Shown: positions 1 through 11,880 of the stretch, in pieces
Layout: each line of letters opens with the position of its first letter
How positions within the stretch are numbered: position 1 is the first letter of the stretch
DNA from: Paramecium sonneborni
Lineage: Eukaryota; Ciliophora; Oligohymenophorea; Peniculida; Parameciidae
Assembly: GCA_905182985.1 (NCBI GenBank)
Contig: CAJJDN010000172.1
Location: 178,977-227,651, forward strand
Reading direction: 5' to 3'
DNA length: 48,675 nt
Translations under genes and position numbers: made by a program
Notes under the pieces: model-generated
The model's database searches: none
What the model was told of the DNA's origin: nothing
The model's input: the letters and a program-made list of their open reading frames with translations, nothing else

Positions 1-1470
1 TATGATAACTATTCTAAATTGAATGAATATAAACAATTTCATCTAGTAATTGGAACTGCTATAATGTTAATGATGGTAATATTGGCATTTTTTGGATATT
101 TTGTAAAATATTAATTAGGAAATTCTTAAGGAAATAAAAATATAATTTATTATAAAAAAATTCATTCATCTCTTGGATAAATAACATATTTGATTGGAAA
201 AGTGGAATCATTTATTGGAATGTTTATGTCATATAGAACTTAAGAATGGTTTATTTATATTTGGATTACTTATATTGTTGTAATAATTTGGAGAATAGTG
301 TTAGAGTGGATCATTCCAATTTATAAATCTCCAAAGATTAATATCCTAACAGAAGATGAATAAAAATTAATCACTTTTGATTTATTATCTGAGAATCTAG
401 CAGATAAATAATGGTTTATATTTAAAAATTAAGTTTATTGTTTGGATTAAAATTATATTCATCCAGGAGGGTAAATCATATGGAAGCATGTTAAATTTAT
501 CGAAATAGGATAATATTTTTATGGAATAAGTTAAATTCCAGGAACAAATATATTACACTATCATTCAAAATACTCATAAGAATAATTTAATGGTCATTAT
601 TATGGAACTCTTTGCAATTAGATTAATTTTCCTATGAAAGATAATACAAGATGGGAATTAAGGAATTCAATTAAAATAACAGAAACAATTAATAGCTTTC
701 AATTCTAACATCCTGAAATAGAATTTGAGGTAAATTTAAATAAAATAACCCCAAATCATTTTGTATTTAAATGCATTACAAATAAAAATATCCCAACTCG
801 TCTTTACACTTATGTATAATGTTTATAAAAACCAGCACTTGAATACATGTAAAGTTTGAACGATTTATATGAGAAAAAAGAGAATATTAGATTTACAAAT
901 AATTTTAAATCTGCTTGCCTTTCATTTTTTATCAAGTACTATGACACTCCAAATGGATTCAGTAAGTATATTACAAAATAAAATCCTGAAATAATCGATT
1001 TATAAGGCCCTTATTAAACAGTTTTCAAAGATTTTTTAAAAGATGGTCAAATTATTTTGATATGTGGTGGGACAGGAATTTTGCCATTTTTGGATTTACT
1101 TAATTATCATTTATTAATGTGTTATAATGAATTATTTGAACATCCAAATCTATTGAAAGTTCCTAGTCTGAATAGATACATAACATTATTCTATTCAATT
1201 AAAGCTGAAGAAGAATTAATTGGAGATTCGATAATCTTTAAAATCAGAGAGTTGTAAAATCATTTAAAGAAATAAAATTTCTCTCTGATTTTAAAATGCA
1301 GAAAATAAATTGAAAGATGTGATACCACAAAGAGTAAATTCACTCGAAAATTTATAGAAAATTATTTCAAATTTGAAAACAAATAAATTTTTGTTTGCGG
1401 TCCTTAAATTTTACGGAACAGCATATTTAAAGATTTTATGGATTTGGAGAATGAAATTATATACATTTGA
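1..1470 (+). CDS. Cytochrome b561 / cytochrome b5 / FAD-NAD reductase fusion (5' end missing)
   Basis: This looks like a transmembrane electron-transfer protein. The frame is open from base 1 to a TGA at 1468, giving 489 residues with no intron. The first ~100 residues carry hydrophobic segments with widely spaced histidines (QFHLVIG, KIHSSLG), as in a cytochrome b561 core. Next comes a cytochrome b5 haem motif (YIHPGG, around residue 157) with a second possible haem histidine in HYHSKYS. The last ~250 residues resemble a ferredoxin-reductase/cytochrome-b5-reductase module: RLYTYV (FAD site, RxYT/S type), a glycine-serine stretch leading to LQGPYQ, the NAD-site motif ICGGTG and a final VCGP motif. 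Electrons would pass from NAD(P)H through FAD to haem and across a membrane; that order is inferred. Domain calls rest on motifs only. The missing N-terminus may hold a DOMON domain or more membrane helices. Confidence 0.75.
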
Positions 1471-1493
1471 AACATGAGTCAAAAATAAATCTA

Positions 1494-3241
1494 TCAAATA
1501 CACTTTTATTATATCAGATCTTTGTACTTTTTTAATCCTGGTTGATTTTCATCCATTATTAATCTAAATAGATTGTTTTCACTTATTTATATTCCTTAAT
1601 CCAGTTTATCAACATAAGCTGCATTAATCTCATCGATTGTTTTGTTTGTTAACAATTAATCAAGAGGTCTTTTCTCTTTGCTCATTTTGGTGGCCAATCT
1701 TGTTATAATTTTTTTAAATCTTAAATATTTGCTTCTGAGATATGCATTTTATATTTCAATCATATCTTAAGTCATTTTGGCATGCTGTTTTTCTCGAGCC
1801 AAAGTTGTCTTTAATGTTTATGGATTGTAGTTCATTTCCATAATATAAATTTATAAATCTTCTGTTATTATAAAATCAGCTGCAAAAAATTCAGCTAATC
1901 TACTATCTCTATTGAATTTCTATTATGCTGATCTGATTGCATGGATAATCATACGATCAATAGTTGGATATAAATATTTTTAAAGCCATTTTGTGTCTTT
2001 AACTTTTCCTTGTTTTATTAAAAGATCTTAAAGATAATCTAATTTCCAATCTATATATAATTCAGATTCATCAGAATTGTCATCATTCATAAATAAGTCT
2101 GATCCTTTCTTTTATAAAGTGCTCTAAACAATGGCAGTATTGCATACATGTGCTTCCTTATCTAAAGAAAATTTATCAAAAGGAGCAATGCATCTTCTAA
2201 TTAATGTTTTATCATATGCATAAGCAATAATTGGATTGGTTGATGCAAGTACCCAATAGACTCTAAATTCTATCTTGTGATCATTAAATAACATAGGATT
2301 TCCTATATATTTTTAAGCAACAAGCAAAGATTTATCTATTCCACATCTTTTACCGTGTTTATAATTATCTTGCAAAATTTAAGTTTCATCTGGAAAGAGC
2401 ACCTTAATTCCTCTTCCTCTATGAACTTCTAAACCAACTTTGGTTATAAATTGAGGACCCTCTTTTTCAATTAATGTTTTATATTCATGTGAATCTAAAT
2501 ATGTGAAGAACTCTTCACAATCTTGCTTGTTAAAAAGTCTATAAGTCTTAGGGATAAATGTAGCATTGTTAATACAATCTTAATCAAGTCCTCTCTTTCT
2601 AATATCGTCTAAATATTAGTATTAATTATTCATAAGATTATCTTTATGAGAAAGTACATGTCTAGTAATTAAGTGATTGTATTTTTGGAATAAGCATAAT
2701 GATTCTATCTAATTATTTGATTTTCATACCTGAACCTACTTAAAATTTATGAACCAATTAATCATAATAAGTAAAAGGTAAAGTTAATTGTACAGGCAAC
2801 ACGTGTCTTGGTAAAACTATCAAATTCTATATTATGTTATTACATTAGGTGTTTTTTTATTTATATGTCATTTACGGAATGCAATCATAATAAGAAGATC
2901 TTAATGTTTCTCTTATTACTCCTCTTGCTTCTCTAAAAGTATAGGTATCTTTCATCACAATATCGGAATGGTAAAATTTGTATAAATCTGATCTTTTGCA
3001 ATAATCAGCTTCTGGTTTGACCAAAATTGAGTTATACTATAATACTTAATCAATATTAGAGTGTTACTTATGATTTAATTGCTATTGGATTAAAATAAGT
3101 TTAAGTCAAGTATTTGTTCAAATAACTTAAGATTTGGTCAACCTCTTGTTTATTTTTATATACAAGCGATGTCCTGATGAAATTGTATGTAAGTAATAAA
3201 CTTAATATGGAAACAATCAAGACAATCACTTTTCCAAACAT
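1494..3241 (-). CDS. Tubulin-tyrosine-ligase-like (TTL) protein with N-terminal membrane anchor
   Basis: The model is 561 residues with introns at 3037-3067 and 2709-2739, both 31 nt and GTA...TAG. The C-terminal half has the ATP-grasp pattern of the TTL family: a motif around LVAQKYIGNPMLF, then HKIEFRVYWVL, CNTAIV, and an acidic/Asn metal site in IMEMNYNP. Family members add Tyr, Glu or Gly to tubulin or other proteins. Unusually, the protein starts with MFGKVIVLIVSILSLLLTY, a signal peptide or type II membrane anchor, which would put the enzyme in the secretory path or on a membrane instead of in the cytosol. The start is the first ATG and it supplies this hydrophobic stretch. The stop lies 24 nt beyond the upstream gene's stop, so the two are tail to tail. 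Family assignment is firm; substrate and topology are inferred. Confidence 0.8.
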
Positions 3242-3283
3242 TTTAATAATAATTATATTCGTTTTTAGAATAGTAAAATAAAT

Positions 3284-4303
3284 TCAATCAAAATTACACA
3301 CCTTGATTCCATTACCATTATTTCCTATTACGAAGGAATCCTTCATCATTTCAACAAAGCAATAATCCAATTAAGTGCTTGATATTTGCTAAATAGTTTT
3401 TAAAGTTTTCATATTCCATAATAAAGTTTAATTAAATTAACAACTGATTACTATATCTTTTTCAACTTCAATGGCATATATCGAATTGGTATGCCCATTA
3501 AATTATTTGAATAATTTATATTTATCCATATTCCAAAATTTTATTTTCTTATCTGCTCCTCCACTAACTAATGTGTGTCCTTCATTAGCATATTTCAAGG
3601 CAAAACATCCCTTTTAATGTCCTTTCCATTATTTTTTTAATTGATAATTCTTTAAATCCCATTCTATTATCATCCCATCCAAAGATCCTGTTACGCAACG
3701 AAGATCGTCATTAGATATTTGAATTGCTGTGATTTAATTTTGTTGACTAATTAAAGTTTGTAAGATGATCCCTGATTCAATGTCCCATATTTAAATTTGA
3801 TTATCCTACGTAACTGATATAATTCTATCGTCTCTATTATTAAAATAGATAATTTTAGAAATTTTGCTTTTGAGGCCTTTGAGTTCGAATTATAGTATTT
3901 AACTATCAATATTCCAAATTCTTATTATTTTATCATACGAACCTGCTCCAGCTAAAAACTTTCCATTATAGCTAAAAGAGATTGTTTTATCAGAGTCTAA
4001 AAAATTTTCGAATTAGTGTTTGAGTTATCCATCCATCGAAAAAATCCTTACTATTTTATCGAGAGAAGTTGTTGCCAGAAATTCCTTTGATTTACAAAAT
4101 TTAGCTTATATGATACTTTTCTTATGTTTAAATTGTTAATCAGAATCATTATTTTCTCTTTCAATCACTGTTTTAGTAATCTGCTCTTCAAATTCCTTGC
4201 TATATTCAACTTATCTTAATTTTCTCCAATAGTTGTTTCCTAAGAATTCAGTCTAAGGTTGTATATCGATTGATATCATTAATATTTATTTAATAAGTTT
4301 CAT
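3284..4303 (-). CDS. WD40 repeat protein
   Basis: This is a 339-residue intronless protein with about seven WD40-type blades. Clear repeat cores include KIIRIWNI, NQIQIWDI, GMIIEWDL, ADKKIKFWNM and TLLWNM, with GH dipeptides about 30 residues before several of them. Such beta-propellers act as scaffolds, and nothing here shows which partner is bound. A 60-70 residue leader contains NYWRKLRQVEYS and an acidic stretch, ERENNDSD. The start chosen is the first in-frame ATG (4303); a second ATG at 4279 is possible. The frame ends at TGA 3284-3286, about 40 nt from the start of the TTL-like gene. WD40 families are large in Paramecium, so this is probably one of many paralogues. Confidence 0.85.
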
Positions 4304-4428
4304 CTCTCTTTTCTTCTATTTAAGGTTCAATAATTCATATTATAAACATCTAAAAAATTTAAAAATAAGTTCATTTTTTACATAATATTACAATTGTAAA
4401 TTAATTTAATTGATATTATTATGAATAT

Positions 4429-7373
4429 TCATTATTGAGGTTGATCTACTATATAATCATCATCAATTTCATCAGCTGGATTTTCTGGTATTTCTGGCAT
4501 TGGATGTTCACTATCAAAATTAGCTTCCCATTCTTCTTGATTAAACTCTTCTTATTCTTCAGGCGATAACTTAAATAAAAAGATAATTTACTTATTCTTT
4601 GTGTTCTTTTAATGCAGCTTCTTTGAGCTCAACCAATTTAGTTGCTTCTTCCTTTAATTATTCAATTTACTTTCTTTTATTAGCAATAATTTCTTTTCTA
4701 ATTTCAATATCTAATTTTCTTAATTTACATGTCAATTACAAAAATTTAAGCATTCTTCCCAAAATCAAATTGTAAGCATCTACCTATTCTTATTCAATTT
4801 TTTCAATCCTCTTCTATACTCGATCAACATAACACCATTTATATTATGGTTCTGGTTTAGGTCCTCTATGATTATAAGACACAATTTATTAAATTAGATT
4901 TTCATCAAGAACCAATTTTCTTATATTTAATCTATTTGTATCAGGAAGATTAATATCAGCTTTATTTGAACCAATTAAATAAAGCCCTGACTAAATGATA
5001 GAGTTGAATTTTATTATTCTACAATTATTCAGATTTAAAAGTGGTTAAATAAATTCTTTATCACTTAATTTCTCTCTTAATCTTTCTAATCTTAAACAAT
5101 CAACCTCATATTAAAATAATTTTTCATTTTCTTTAAATTCTGCTAACTTTTCTTAATGAGTTTCAACATATTATTCTTCCTCCAATGCCCAAGTTTCAAG
5201 TATCTCTTTGTATGGAGCACCAAGTGAGGCTTAATATTGTAATTGTAATTCTACGTCTGCCTTCATTGATTATATTTCTTGTAATTCCCATTATTTAATT
5301 AGCAGATTAACCAAATCAAAAATCTCCTATCTATGATTTTCTGGAATTTCCCTATCCTATCCCAAAGAGTCGATACAAAAAACATACTCTTTTTTTTGTT
5401 AAGCAAAAGATGGTTCCAAAAGAGGTTCTAAACCAGCTAAATATGCTTATTTTTCCTATTCTATTACAGCTGGATCCTCAGATTCAAGTCTCTCTTCGAA
5501 TTCTGCTTCTTTCGCTGATCTTTCCTTATCTTAATTTTCTTTTAAAATTAAATATTGAGATCTCTATTCAATTCCTTGATCAAATGATTATTCATATAAA
5601 CAGCTTTAATAAATTAAAGGTATAGCATAATATGCTCCTAATTTCGGCCACTTATGATATACTATTCTAGGCTCTTTAACAACATTTGATATATAAATGC
5701 CATTTGTTTAAATTACTTCTCCATTTTCATCTGGTTATGGTTCTTTTAATGCATCATATGTAACTCCTGTTTCTGGAAGTAAATTTTAGCCAATCAAGAA
5801 TTTTGAATTCTAATCAGCATATACATAGGTCAAAAGCTTTGCTCCCTCTAAATTAATATGAGCGTTTTCATCGTCTTCCAAATTTTGATCAATCTCCTTT
5901 CTTGGAAAATCAAGTTCACAAACATAAGTGTTAACTCTCTGTCATTACATATCATAATTACAAATCGATTTGCAACATAATCACAAAATACATCCCCTAA
6001 GAATTCATCATGATATTTTGCCTATTTAATTGATTCTAAAAATTATTCATGTTTCTCTTTTTACAAATTCTCGAGTCTATCGCTCTCTTCTTTTAGAAAT
6101 GCTAATTATTCAGTTAAAACTTTGAATTCCTTTACCTTTGTTTCTTTAACTTGTTACTAATAAATATCGAATTTTATTCAATACTTTTTCTTCTCTTGCC
6201 TTTTATTTTTAAAGCAATTATGAGTAAGTTAGAAGCCATTTTGCAAGATAATCAATAGGAAATTATGGCTTTTCTAAATAAAGAGCTGCTAGGCCTTTGG
6301 CAACAATACCGCCTACTTCATCTTATGTGAGATAATCCATATCAGTTATATAAAAACAAATAATTAGTTTTAACAAATTAATCTCTTTGTATTTTGTCTT
6401 AAGATGAACATATCCCTAGTAGTTTCTCTTCTAAATCATGGATGTTTACTTATTCAAGTGGATCTATGATTTCTGAAGCAAATCGCTATAATGTTAAAGA
6501 ACTCGCTTTTCTTTAATCTTTATTACAAAGAAATTTTGGAAATGGATATGGCTTTTATTTAGGTTCTTTCTAATTTTATCTAACAACCTCTGTTCTTATT
6601 TACAATTTTTCTAACAATCTTCTCTATTTCGCAAGCTATGATCTTTCTCTATTGAAAAATGCATCCTCAATTTTTAGTTATTCAAGCAAACCTTTTCTCT
6701 TAACTTCTGTTATATTTGATTATTTCTTAGTATTAGCTTTTTCTATACTTTCTTCTAATTTTCTTAACTTCTCCTAATCTTTTAATTTTCTCTCCTCAAC
6801 GCTTTTTTAATATCTAGCCACTGTTTCATCAAATCTTGTTTTTCTTGGAACAACTTATTGAGCTTATTTAGACAGTTCAAATCTTTATAATTTGGCATCG
6901 TAACTCATTTTGCGTTTCTCATATTTATCATGCATCATTTTAGATAATTATGCTTTATTTCTTTAAATTAATTCTATTCGTGATGTGTCTAATACCTCTT
7001 TTTGATATGCTCTAAATTCTCTTTCACTATTTATTTGTTTTCTCCGAGACTCAATTAATTATTCTTTCTATGAATATTTTAACAATTATTTATCCATCTG
7101 TTCTTATTGTATCTTCTTCACCTTAATCAATTTCTCATGCCTTTCTATGCTCTATGAATCATCAATTTTTTCGCCTTAAACTAAAATCTTAGGAGTTTGA
7201 AGGCTTTGATTTTATTTGAAATTTATTAATTCATTGTATTCGATTAATAATCTTTGTCTCCTTTTTTCATGCTACTTCATTATCGACTCTTTGTAAAATT
7301 ATACATCATTTTCATATTCAAATGGGACATTGATTTTATTCAGGGGTTGCAAATCAAATTCTGTGATTCCCAT
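4429..7373 (-). CDS. Dpy-30-motif coiled-coil protein, probable axonemal (radial-spoke-like) component
   Basis: The model is 945 residues with four introns: 6416-6449, 6157-6184, 5939-5961 and 4570-4591. The first ~300 residues are charged coiled coil. At about 335-372 there is a Dpy-30/RIIa-type docking motif (IVAKGLAALYLEKPQFPIDY followed by LAKWLL). After a second coil comes a mixed alpha/beta region, partly GAF-like (KLGAYYAIPLIY), then more coiled coil and an acidic tail ending VDQPQ. Chlamydomonas radial-spoke protein RSP2 also combines a Dpy-30 motif, a GAF domain and coiled coils, so a spoke or axonemal role is plausible but inferred. The first intron could be 34 nt or, with the same frame, 19 nt (6431-6449). 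If it is not removed, translation ends at 6342-6344, one base before an in-frame ATG. The last intron ends in AAG and the third in CAG. Confidence 0.7.
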
Positions 7374-7546
7374 TTTTTTTAGTATTTGTTAATTCATTAA
7401 ATATATTGGGGAAATTGTAATTTCAATTCCAAAATATAATGATAAAAAGACAATTTATCCTACTTAAATGTTAGTCCAATTAGAAAAAGTAAAAGGAAAT
7501 AATATTTTCACACATAAAAAAATATATGAATATTCTGCATTTAATA

Positions 7547-8422
7547 TCAAAACAATCTCTATTTTGCTTCATCTCCATCTCCAACAAGTCCTTTTTCTTG
7601 AGCAAATTTATAATGCAAATCTACAACATCTATTCCATCATGAACTTTAGTCCATCCATTCTAATGAATATGATAAACTAGTGAAACCAAGAATATTTAC
7701 CTCTAACTACTCCTCCAGATGCTGTATCTCTATGAGTAGCATGATAGATGGCTTTAATTCCTAATTCTACAGCTTCATTTAATGATAAATCATATCTATA
7801 ATGATTATCCAAAACTCCATAGGCATAAGTACTACCACTTCCTACAGAAAAGATATCTCCTTTTAATCTCATTCCATCATTATCAATGTAATATAAATGT
7901 TACCCGCTTAAATCAGTTCCAGCAATCATACATCCCATAGAAAGTCCTGAATTTCTGTAACCAATCAAAATTCCTTATAAGAATTTAGATGCTGCAGCAA
8001 CACTTAGTTTACTTCCATTTTTTAATTCATAGGTTCTACAATGATTAGCTAAATATGCCAGCCAATATTAACAATCTGCTGCACCACCAGCCATAGTACC
8101 TTAAAGAATCTCAAATTAAAATACCCAATAGATATTCATTAATTTCAATGACCTTTCTAACTTATTCGCTGCTCAAAAAACTTCCCATGCTGGCTCTTGA
8201 ATCTACAGCCAACAGAATACCCTCTTTAAATACAAATCCTAAAGTAGTGGTTCCATGTTTGAAATTATTTAATTTATTTCCTCCATTGATTTAAGTTGGA
8301 CCATTCAAAGTTCTATATATCACTTAAGGAGCAGAAGGCAAAGCTAAAGTGTTTATTTCATCTTTATCTTCTTTCTAGTAAGTATGAGCTAAACCAAATG
8401 TAGATGGATCGAAATCAATCAT
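7547..8422 (-). CDS. PSMB5: 20S proteasome subunit beta type-5 (chymotrypsin-like)
   Basis: This is a 275-residue catalytic beta-5 subunit of the 20S proteasome. A 57-residue propeptide ends in HG, and the mature chain starts at Thr58 (TTTLGF), the N-terminal nucleophile. AVDSRAS supplies Asp17, QVRKVIEIN the catalytic lysine, TMAGGAADC the conserved loop, and [14 protein letters not shown] plus [10 protein letters not shown] are typical of beta-5. The C-terminal part (YHIHQNGWTKV) is also family-like. Two introns are removed: 8100-8124 (25 nt, ending AAG) and 7678-7700 (23 nt, ending TAG). The first splits the codon before TMAGG, so family conservation fixes its AAG acceptor exactly. Length matches the family. 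This is the most securely identified gene in the window. Confidence 0.95.
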
Positions 8423-8594
8423 ATAATATTTAATTAATCAGATTCCTTATCTAAATATTAATTATATAATAATATTTTTCAGTAATTATAGTTAGAACTA
8501 AACCAGAAAAGGGTCCATATAAACCAGGATTCAACTAAAGTATTTGCATTTATAAATTGACAGATTTAATTTTAAATTATTTTTACTAAATAAT

Positions 8595-9242
8595 ATGAAA
8601 AGCAACCATCATCGAAGAACAAAATCTAGTGGCAATTACTTTCCCATATAAACTGAATTTCTAGTTTAAGATGATGATAATGATACAAATGAAACAAAAG
8701 AAATCATTAAAAAGATATAGCAAGAACCAATTTTACATCATTAGATAGTCGAAAAACTAGATGATCAAAATTATGGGTTATTCAATGCTATGTTCAATTT
8801 TGGTTAGATGAAATTTAAACCAAAATAATCATTAGATCTTAGTACAATTACAGAGTGCAGCTGTATCAATTGAATTTATGCTGTTAGCTACGCCTTCCAC
8901 TAAAGATGCTAAACCTAAACACAGAAAATGTGGTAGTCAACAACAATAAGCAAATAAACAACCTATTAGGCATACACATAGTCAGAGCCTGTAAATTTAG
9001 AGACTTGAGAAAGAATTAGAATAAATGAAAGTATAACAGGCAGAGATTTAAAATGTTAACATGATGTTGATCATTGAAATTCATAAATCCCGATAAGAGC
9101 TACAGATTTCTTAATAAGTATTAAATAATCAATATCCTAGAAAAACGAAGTCATACTTTAAAGAATAAAGAAATTAGAAAAAATGCTTAGAGATGACTAA
9201 AAATTTTCATCCACCACAAACGATAGTCTAGAATTTTCCTGA
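8595..9242 (+). CDS. Small coiled-coil protein, function unknown
   Basis: The model is 199 residues with introns at 8863-8887 (25 nt) and 9118-9140 (23 nt), both GTA...TAG. Without them the frame meets a TGA or runs on as poor sequence. The N-terminus is basic and polar (MKSNHHRRTKSSGNY), followed by an acidic Asp/Glu stretch and a hydrophobic patch around NYGLFNAMFNFGQ. The second half is a heptad-like coil with many Glu, Lys, Leu and Gln residues (LEKELEQMKV and onward), ending in a serine/threonine tail. I do not recognise a family. It is divergent from the proteasome gene, with 172 bp between the two starts, which probably holds both promoters. Confidence 0.55.
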
Positions 9243-9918
9243 AATATACTTATTATTTACAACAATCATTTTTATCATATTAAAAAGCAATTATTTCTAC
9301 TTTTGATTTACTATTTTATTACATAATCAGTTCATTAAATGTCACTTTATTTAACAGATTAGATTATTTATTAAAATATTATAAACTTAGAAAATTATCA
9401 AATTTCATGACCTTTTAAATTAGTTTTTCTCTTCAAATTGTTCAATGATTTAACTAAATTATTTATAGGAAAAATAAGTATCAAAAATCTTCTATAAATT
9501 GATGATTTTTTGTAAACTTTTAAGTAATCTTCATTTTATTATACACAAAGAAAATAAAGGTTAATTTTAATCGAAGTAAACCAGTTTTGGTTAAATAAAA
9601 ATATATTTATGGTAAACTATGAAATAATGAATCTTTAACTTTATTGAAAGGCGAAAGAATCTTTCTATTTTTATATAAAGAATCTTAATAAAAATTTAAT
9701 AATGAGAAATTACTTATAAATAATTTTACTTCTTAGTTTGTGATCAAAACGATTTGATTGATAAATTTAATCATCTAGAATAATATTGATTTTTTTCAAA
9801 TGGAGAAGAAATAAAGTTATGAAGAGTGAGTACCTTAAGATTTTATAGAAACTTAGAAAAAAACCTTAATGAATTAAAAAGTTGTTTTTCATGAATTTTG
9901 AAATATTTTATTAATATT
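9243..9918. other. Long AT-rich spacer without a visible gene
   Basis: This 676-base spacer is wide for such compact DNA. I find no convincing TGA-free frame with coding character on either strand, no tRNA-like cloverleaf and no clear repeat. It would hold the 3' ends of the flanking convergent genes. Confidence 0.5.
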
Positions 9919-10971
9919 TCATTATTATTCAGCAGCTCTTCTTTCAGCTAATCTTTCCAATTCTTAGACCAAAACTAACTCTTATGTTCTTCCTGCAGTG
10001 ACTGCATTGTATTCAACATCAAAACTATGGCACAAATCAGCAGCATCGTCCCATAAGGTTTGGTTTCTTTGCTTTTTGTTTGTGGCAGCTTAGGCAACAG
10101 CTGTTTAGACAGAGATAACTCCTTATAAGTTTTCAGCCTTGGTGGTTAATCTTCCCTTTGAAGCATCAAGTCTGGTTTATGAAGCAAGATATAAATCTTT
10201 TTGTTAAGTGAAAAGAGCCAAAGCATTGGTATTTTCAGCTGTGTAGGATGTCCATGCTTCTTCAACGGTGGTTCTCAAGGTTTATAATAATTGAGCAAGT
10301 CTTTCAGCAGCACTTGTAGCATCATCTTCTTATGTAATTTAAGCCAAAGCAGCCAATGGGGTCATGAAAGCTTTGTTCATTTTTGTGGCAACAGAAGCCT
10401 TCATCAATTTGGTTGTCATTTCAGCAACTTAGATCAAACTGGCTTTTCCTTTAGCTAAAGCAGCAGCCAAATCAAGGGAATCATCAATGGCGTTAATGGC
10501 ATCATTGAAAGTAACGGCACCTCTGTTGTATGATTATGTGTCTTCTTTTCTAGCATCATTAATGAGTCCAATATGTAATGAAACAGTGTTCAAAATGTTT
10601 TCAGTTTCTCCGATGGTGGCTTAAGTTTTCTTCAATAAAATGTTAGAAGTCTTGAGAATTCCATTTGCAATTTTAAGTGTGCCAGTGGCATCTTCAACTT
10701 CAGCTCTTCTATAAGCTATTTCACTTTCACATTCAGCTTTTTGAGCTCCATAGACTTCATCATGTGTTCCTTATTCTGAGGCAACAGCTGATTTAAAGTT
10801 ATCAAGAACTCCCTTGATTGTATCAAGTGGGGAGTGTGCTTTAATCTTGTTTTCAACTTCAACCATGACATTCATTATGCTTCTTTTACCTCCATATGTA
10901 ATTGGGAACTTTTATACCATACTAGCATTAGCAAGAGCTAAGACAACTAATAATGAAATTGTGGCTTTCAT
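9919..10971 (-). CDS. Trichocyst matrix protein (TMP), copy 1
   Basis: This is a 350-residue intronless precursor of a secretory crystal protein stored in trichocysts, the spindle-shaped exocytic organelles of Paramecium. The N-terminus is a signal peptide (MKATISLLVVLALANAS). The rest is Ala/Glu/Thr-rich helical coil with few cysteines, including AECESEI and DLCHSF. Known TMPs are made as ~40 kDa precursors, cut in the granule into two chains that co-crystallise; length and composition fit. A maturation site is not obvious by eye. Codon usage is more GC-rich than in the neighbours (GCT, GCC, ACC, AAG), as expected for a very highly expressed gene. The next gene upstream is a close paralogue of identical length on the same strand. 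Confidence 0.88.
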
Positions 10972-11880
10972 TAAAAATATTTATTATTCATAAACTCTAA
11001 TCTGCCATTTATAACCCCAATTAGTGTATCTAATGAAAAACGGGTTTTAATTTATTATAATACGTGTTTATATTATCTATTTGTTTTATGATTTTTTTGA
11101 GTAAATAATTTATTTCTTCAAATTTATGTGTATTTCAAACTTTTCCTTTATGTAAGTTCTATACTTTGAAGTAAATCAATAATGATATTATTAATTAGAA
11201 GAAAATATAATCTACCAAGAAAATTTGAGAAATCAGCACTATCGATTTTCTATCATGAGTCTCGAAATATAATTACCTTAAGATACTTATCCTGTTTAAT
11301 CAAAAAAAATTATTAAAGATTTAAAATTATTAAGTTTCAAAAAACCTTAACTGTCAAAGTTTTTGAGTTCTAAAAAAATTATCAATTGACAAGTTTTTTC
11401 TTGTTTTAAATTATAAATTTTGAAATATTTGATTTACTTGGATTTTTTTCAAGTTTGACCTTTTTTGGCTTTTTTCATTTCCAGATATAAATATCATCTA
11501 TCGAGAAAAAACAACAAACAATTCAATATAATTTTATTGAAATTAAAATAAACAATAATAAACTTAATTTCATATAATTGTAAGAATTAAGTTATAATAA
11601 AGTAGTAAAGTAAAGAAGATTTAAATCTATTCTATCTCTAAATTAGATAAAAAATCTTATCAATACTTTTTTTATAGATTGTTTATTTTTTTTATTTTTA
11701 TTATTTAAAAATTACTGAAAATTATACTCAATTGAATATCAGGTAGTTGAGTATGATATCAATAAAAAGTTGAATAAAAATTAATAATTTTTCTAGATTA
11801 AGAATTTTCTTTATTAATATATTGAAATTGGTCATATATTAAAAAGATGTATTAGGTCTTATTTAAATTTATTTAATATC
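10972..11880. other. Spacer between the two trichocyst genes
   Basis: These 909 bases are AT-rich with long A and T runs and no supported gene. They contain the promoter of copy 1 (see 11036-11042) and the 3' flank of copy 2. I see no trace of a third copy. Confidence 0.5.
11036..11042 (-). promoter_or_regulatory. Candidate shared promoter element of TMP copy 1
   Basis: On the coding strand the sequence reads CGTTTTT, preceded by an A/T run, and lies about 65 nt upstream of the copy 1 ATG. The same heptamer lies at the same distance upstream of copy 2. A TATA-like TTATAAAT lies between it and the ATG, near 11009-11016. Function is inferred from conserved spacing only. Confidence 0.35.

Noticed and set aside
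5410..5625. Plus-strand frame of 71 codons
   Set aside because: It is a shadow of the Dpy-30 protein gene.
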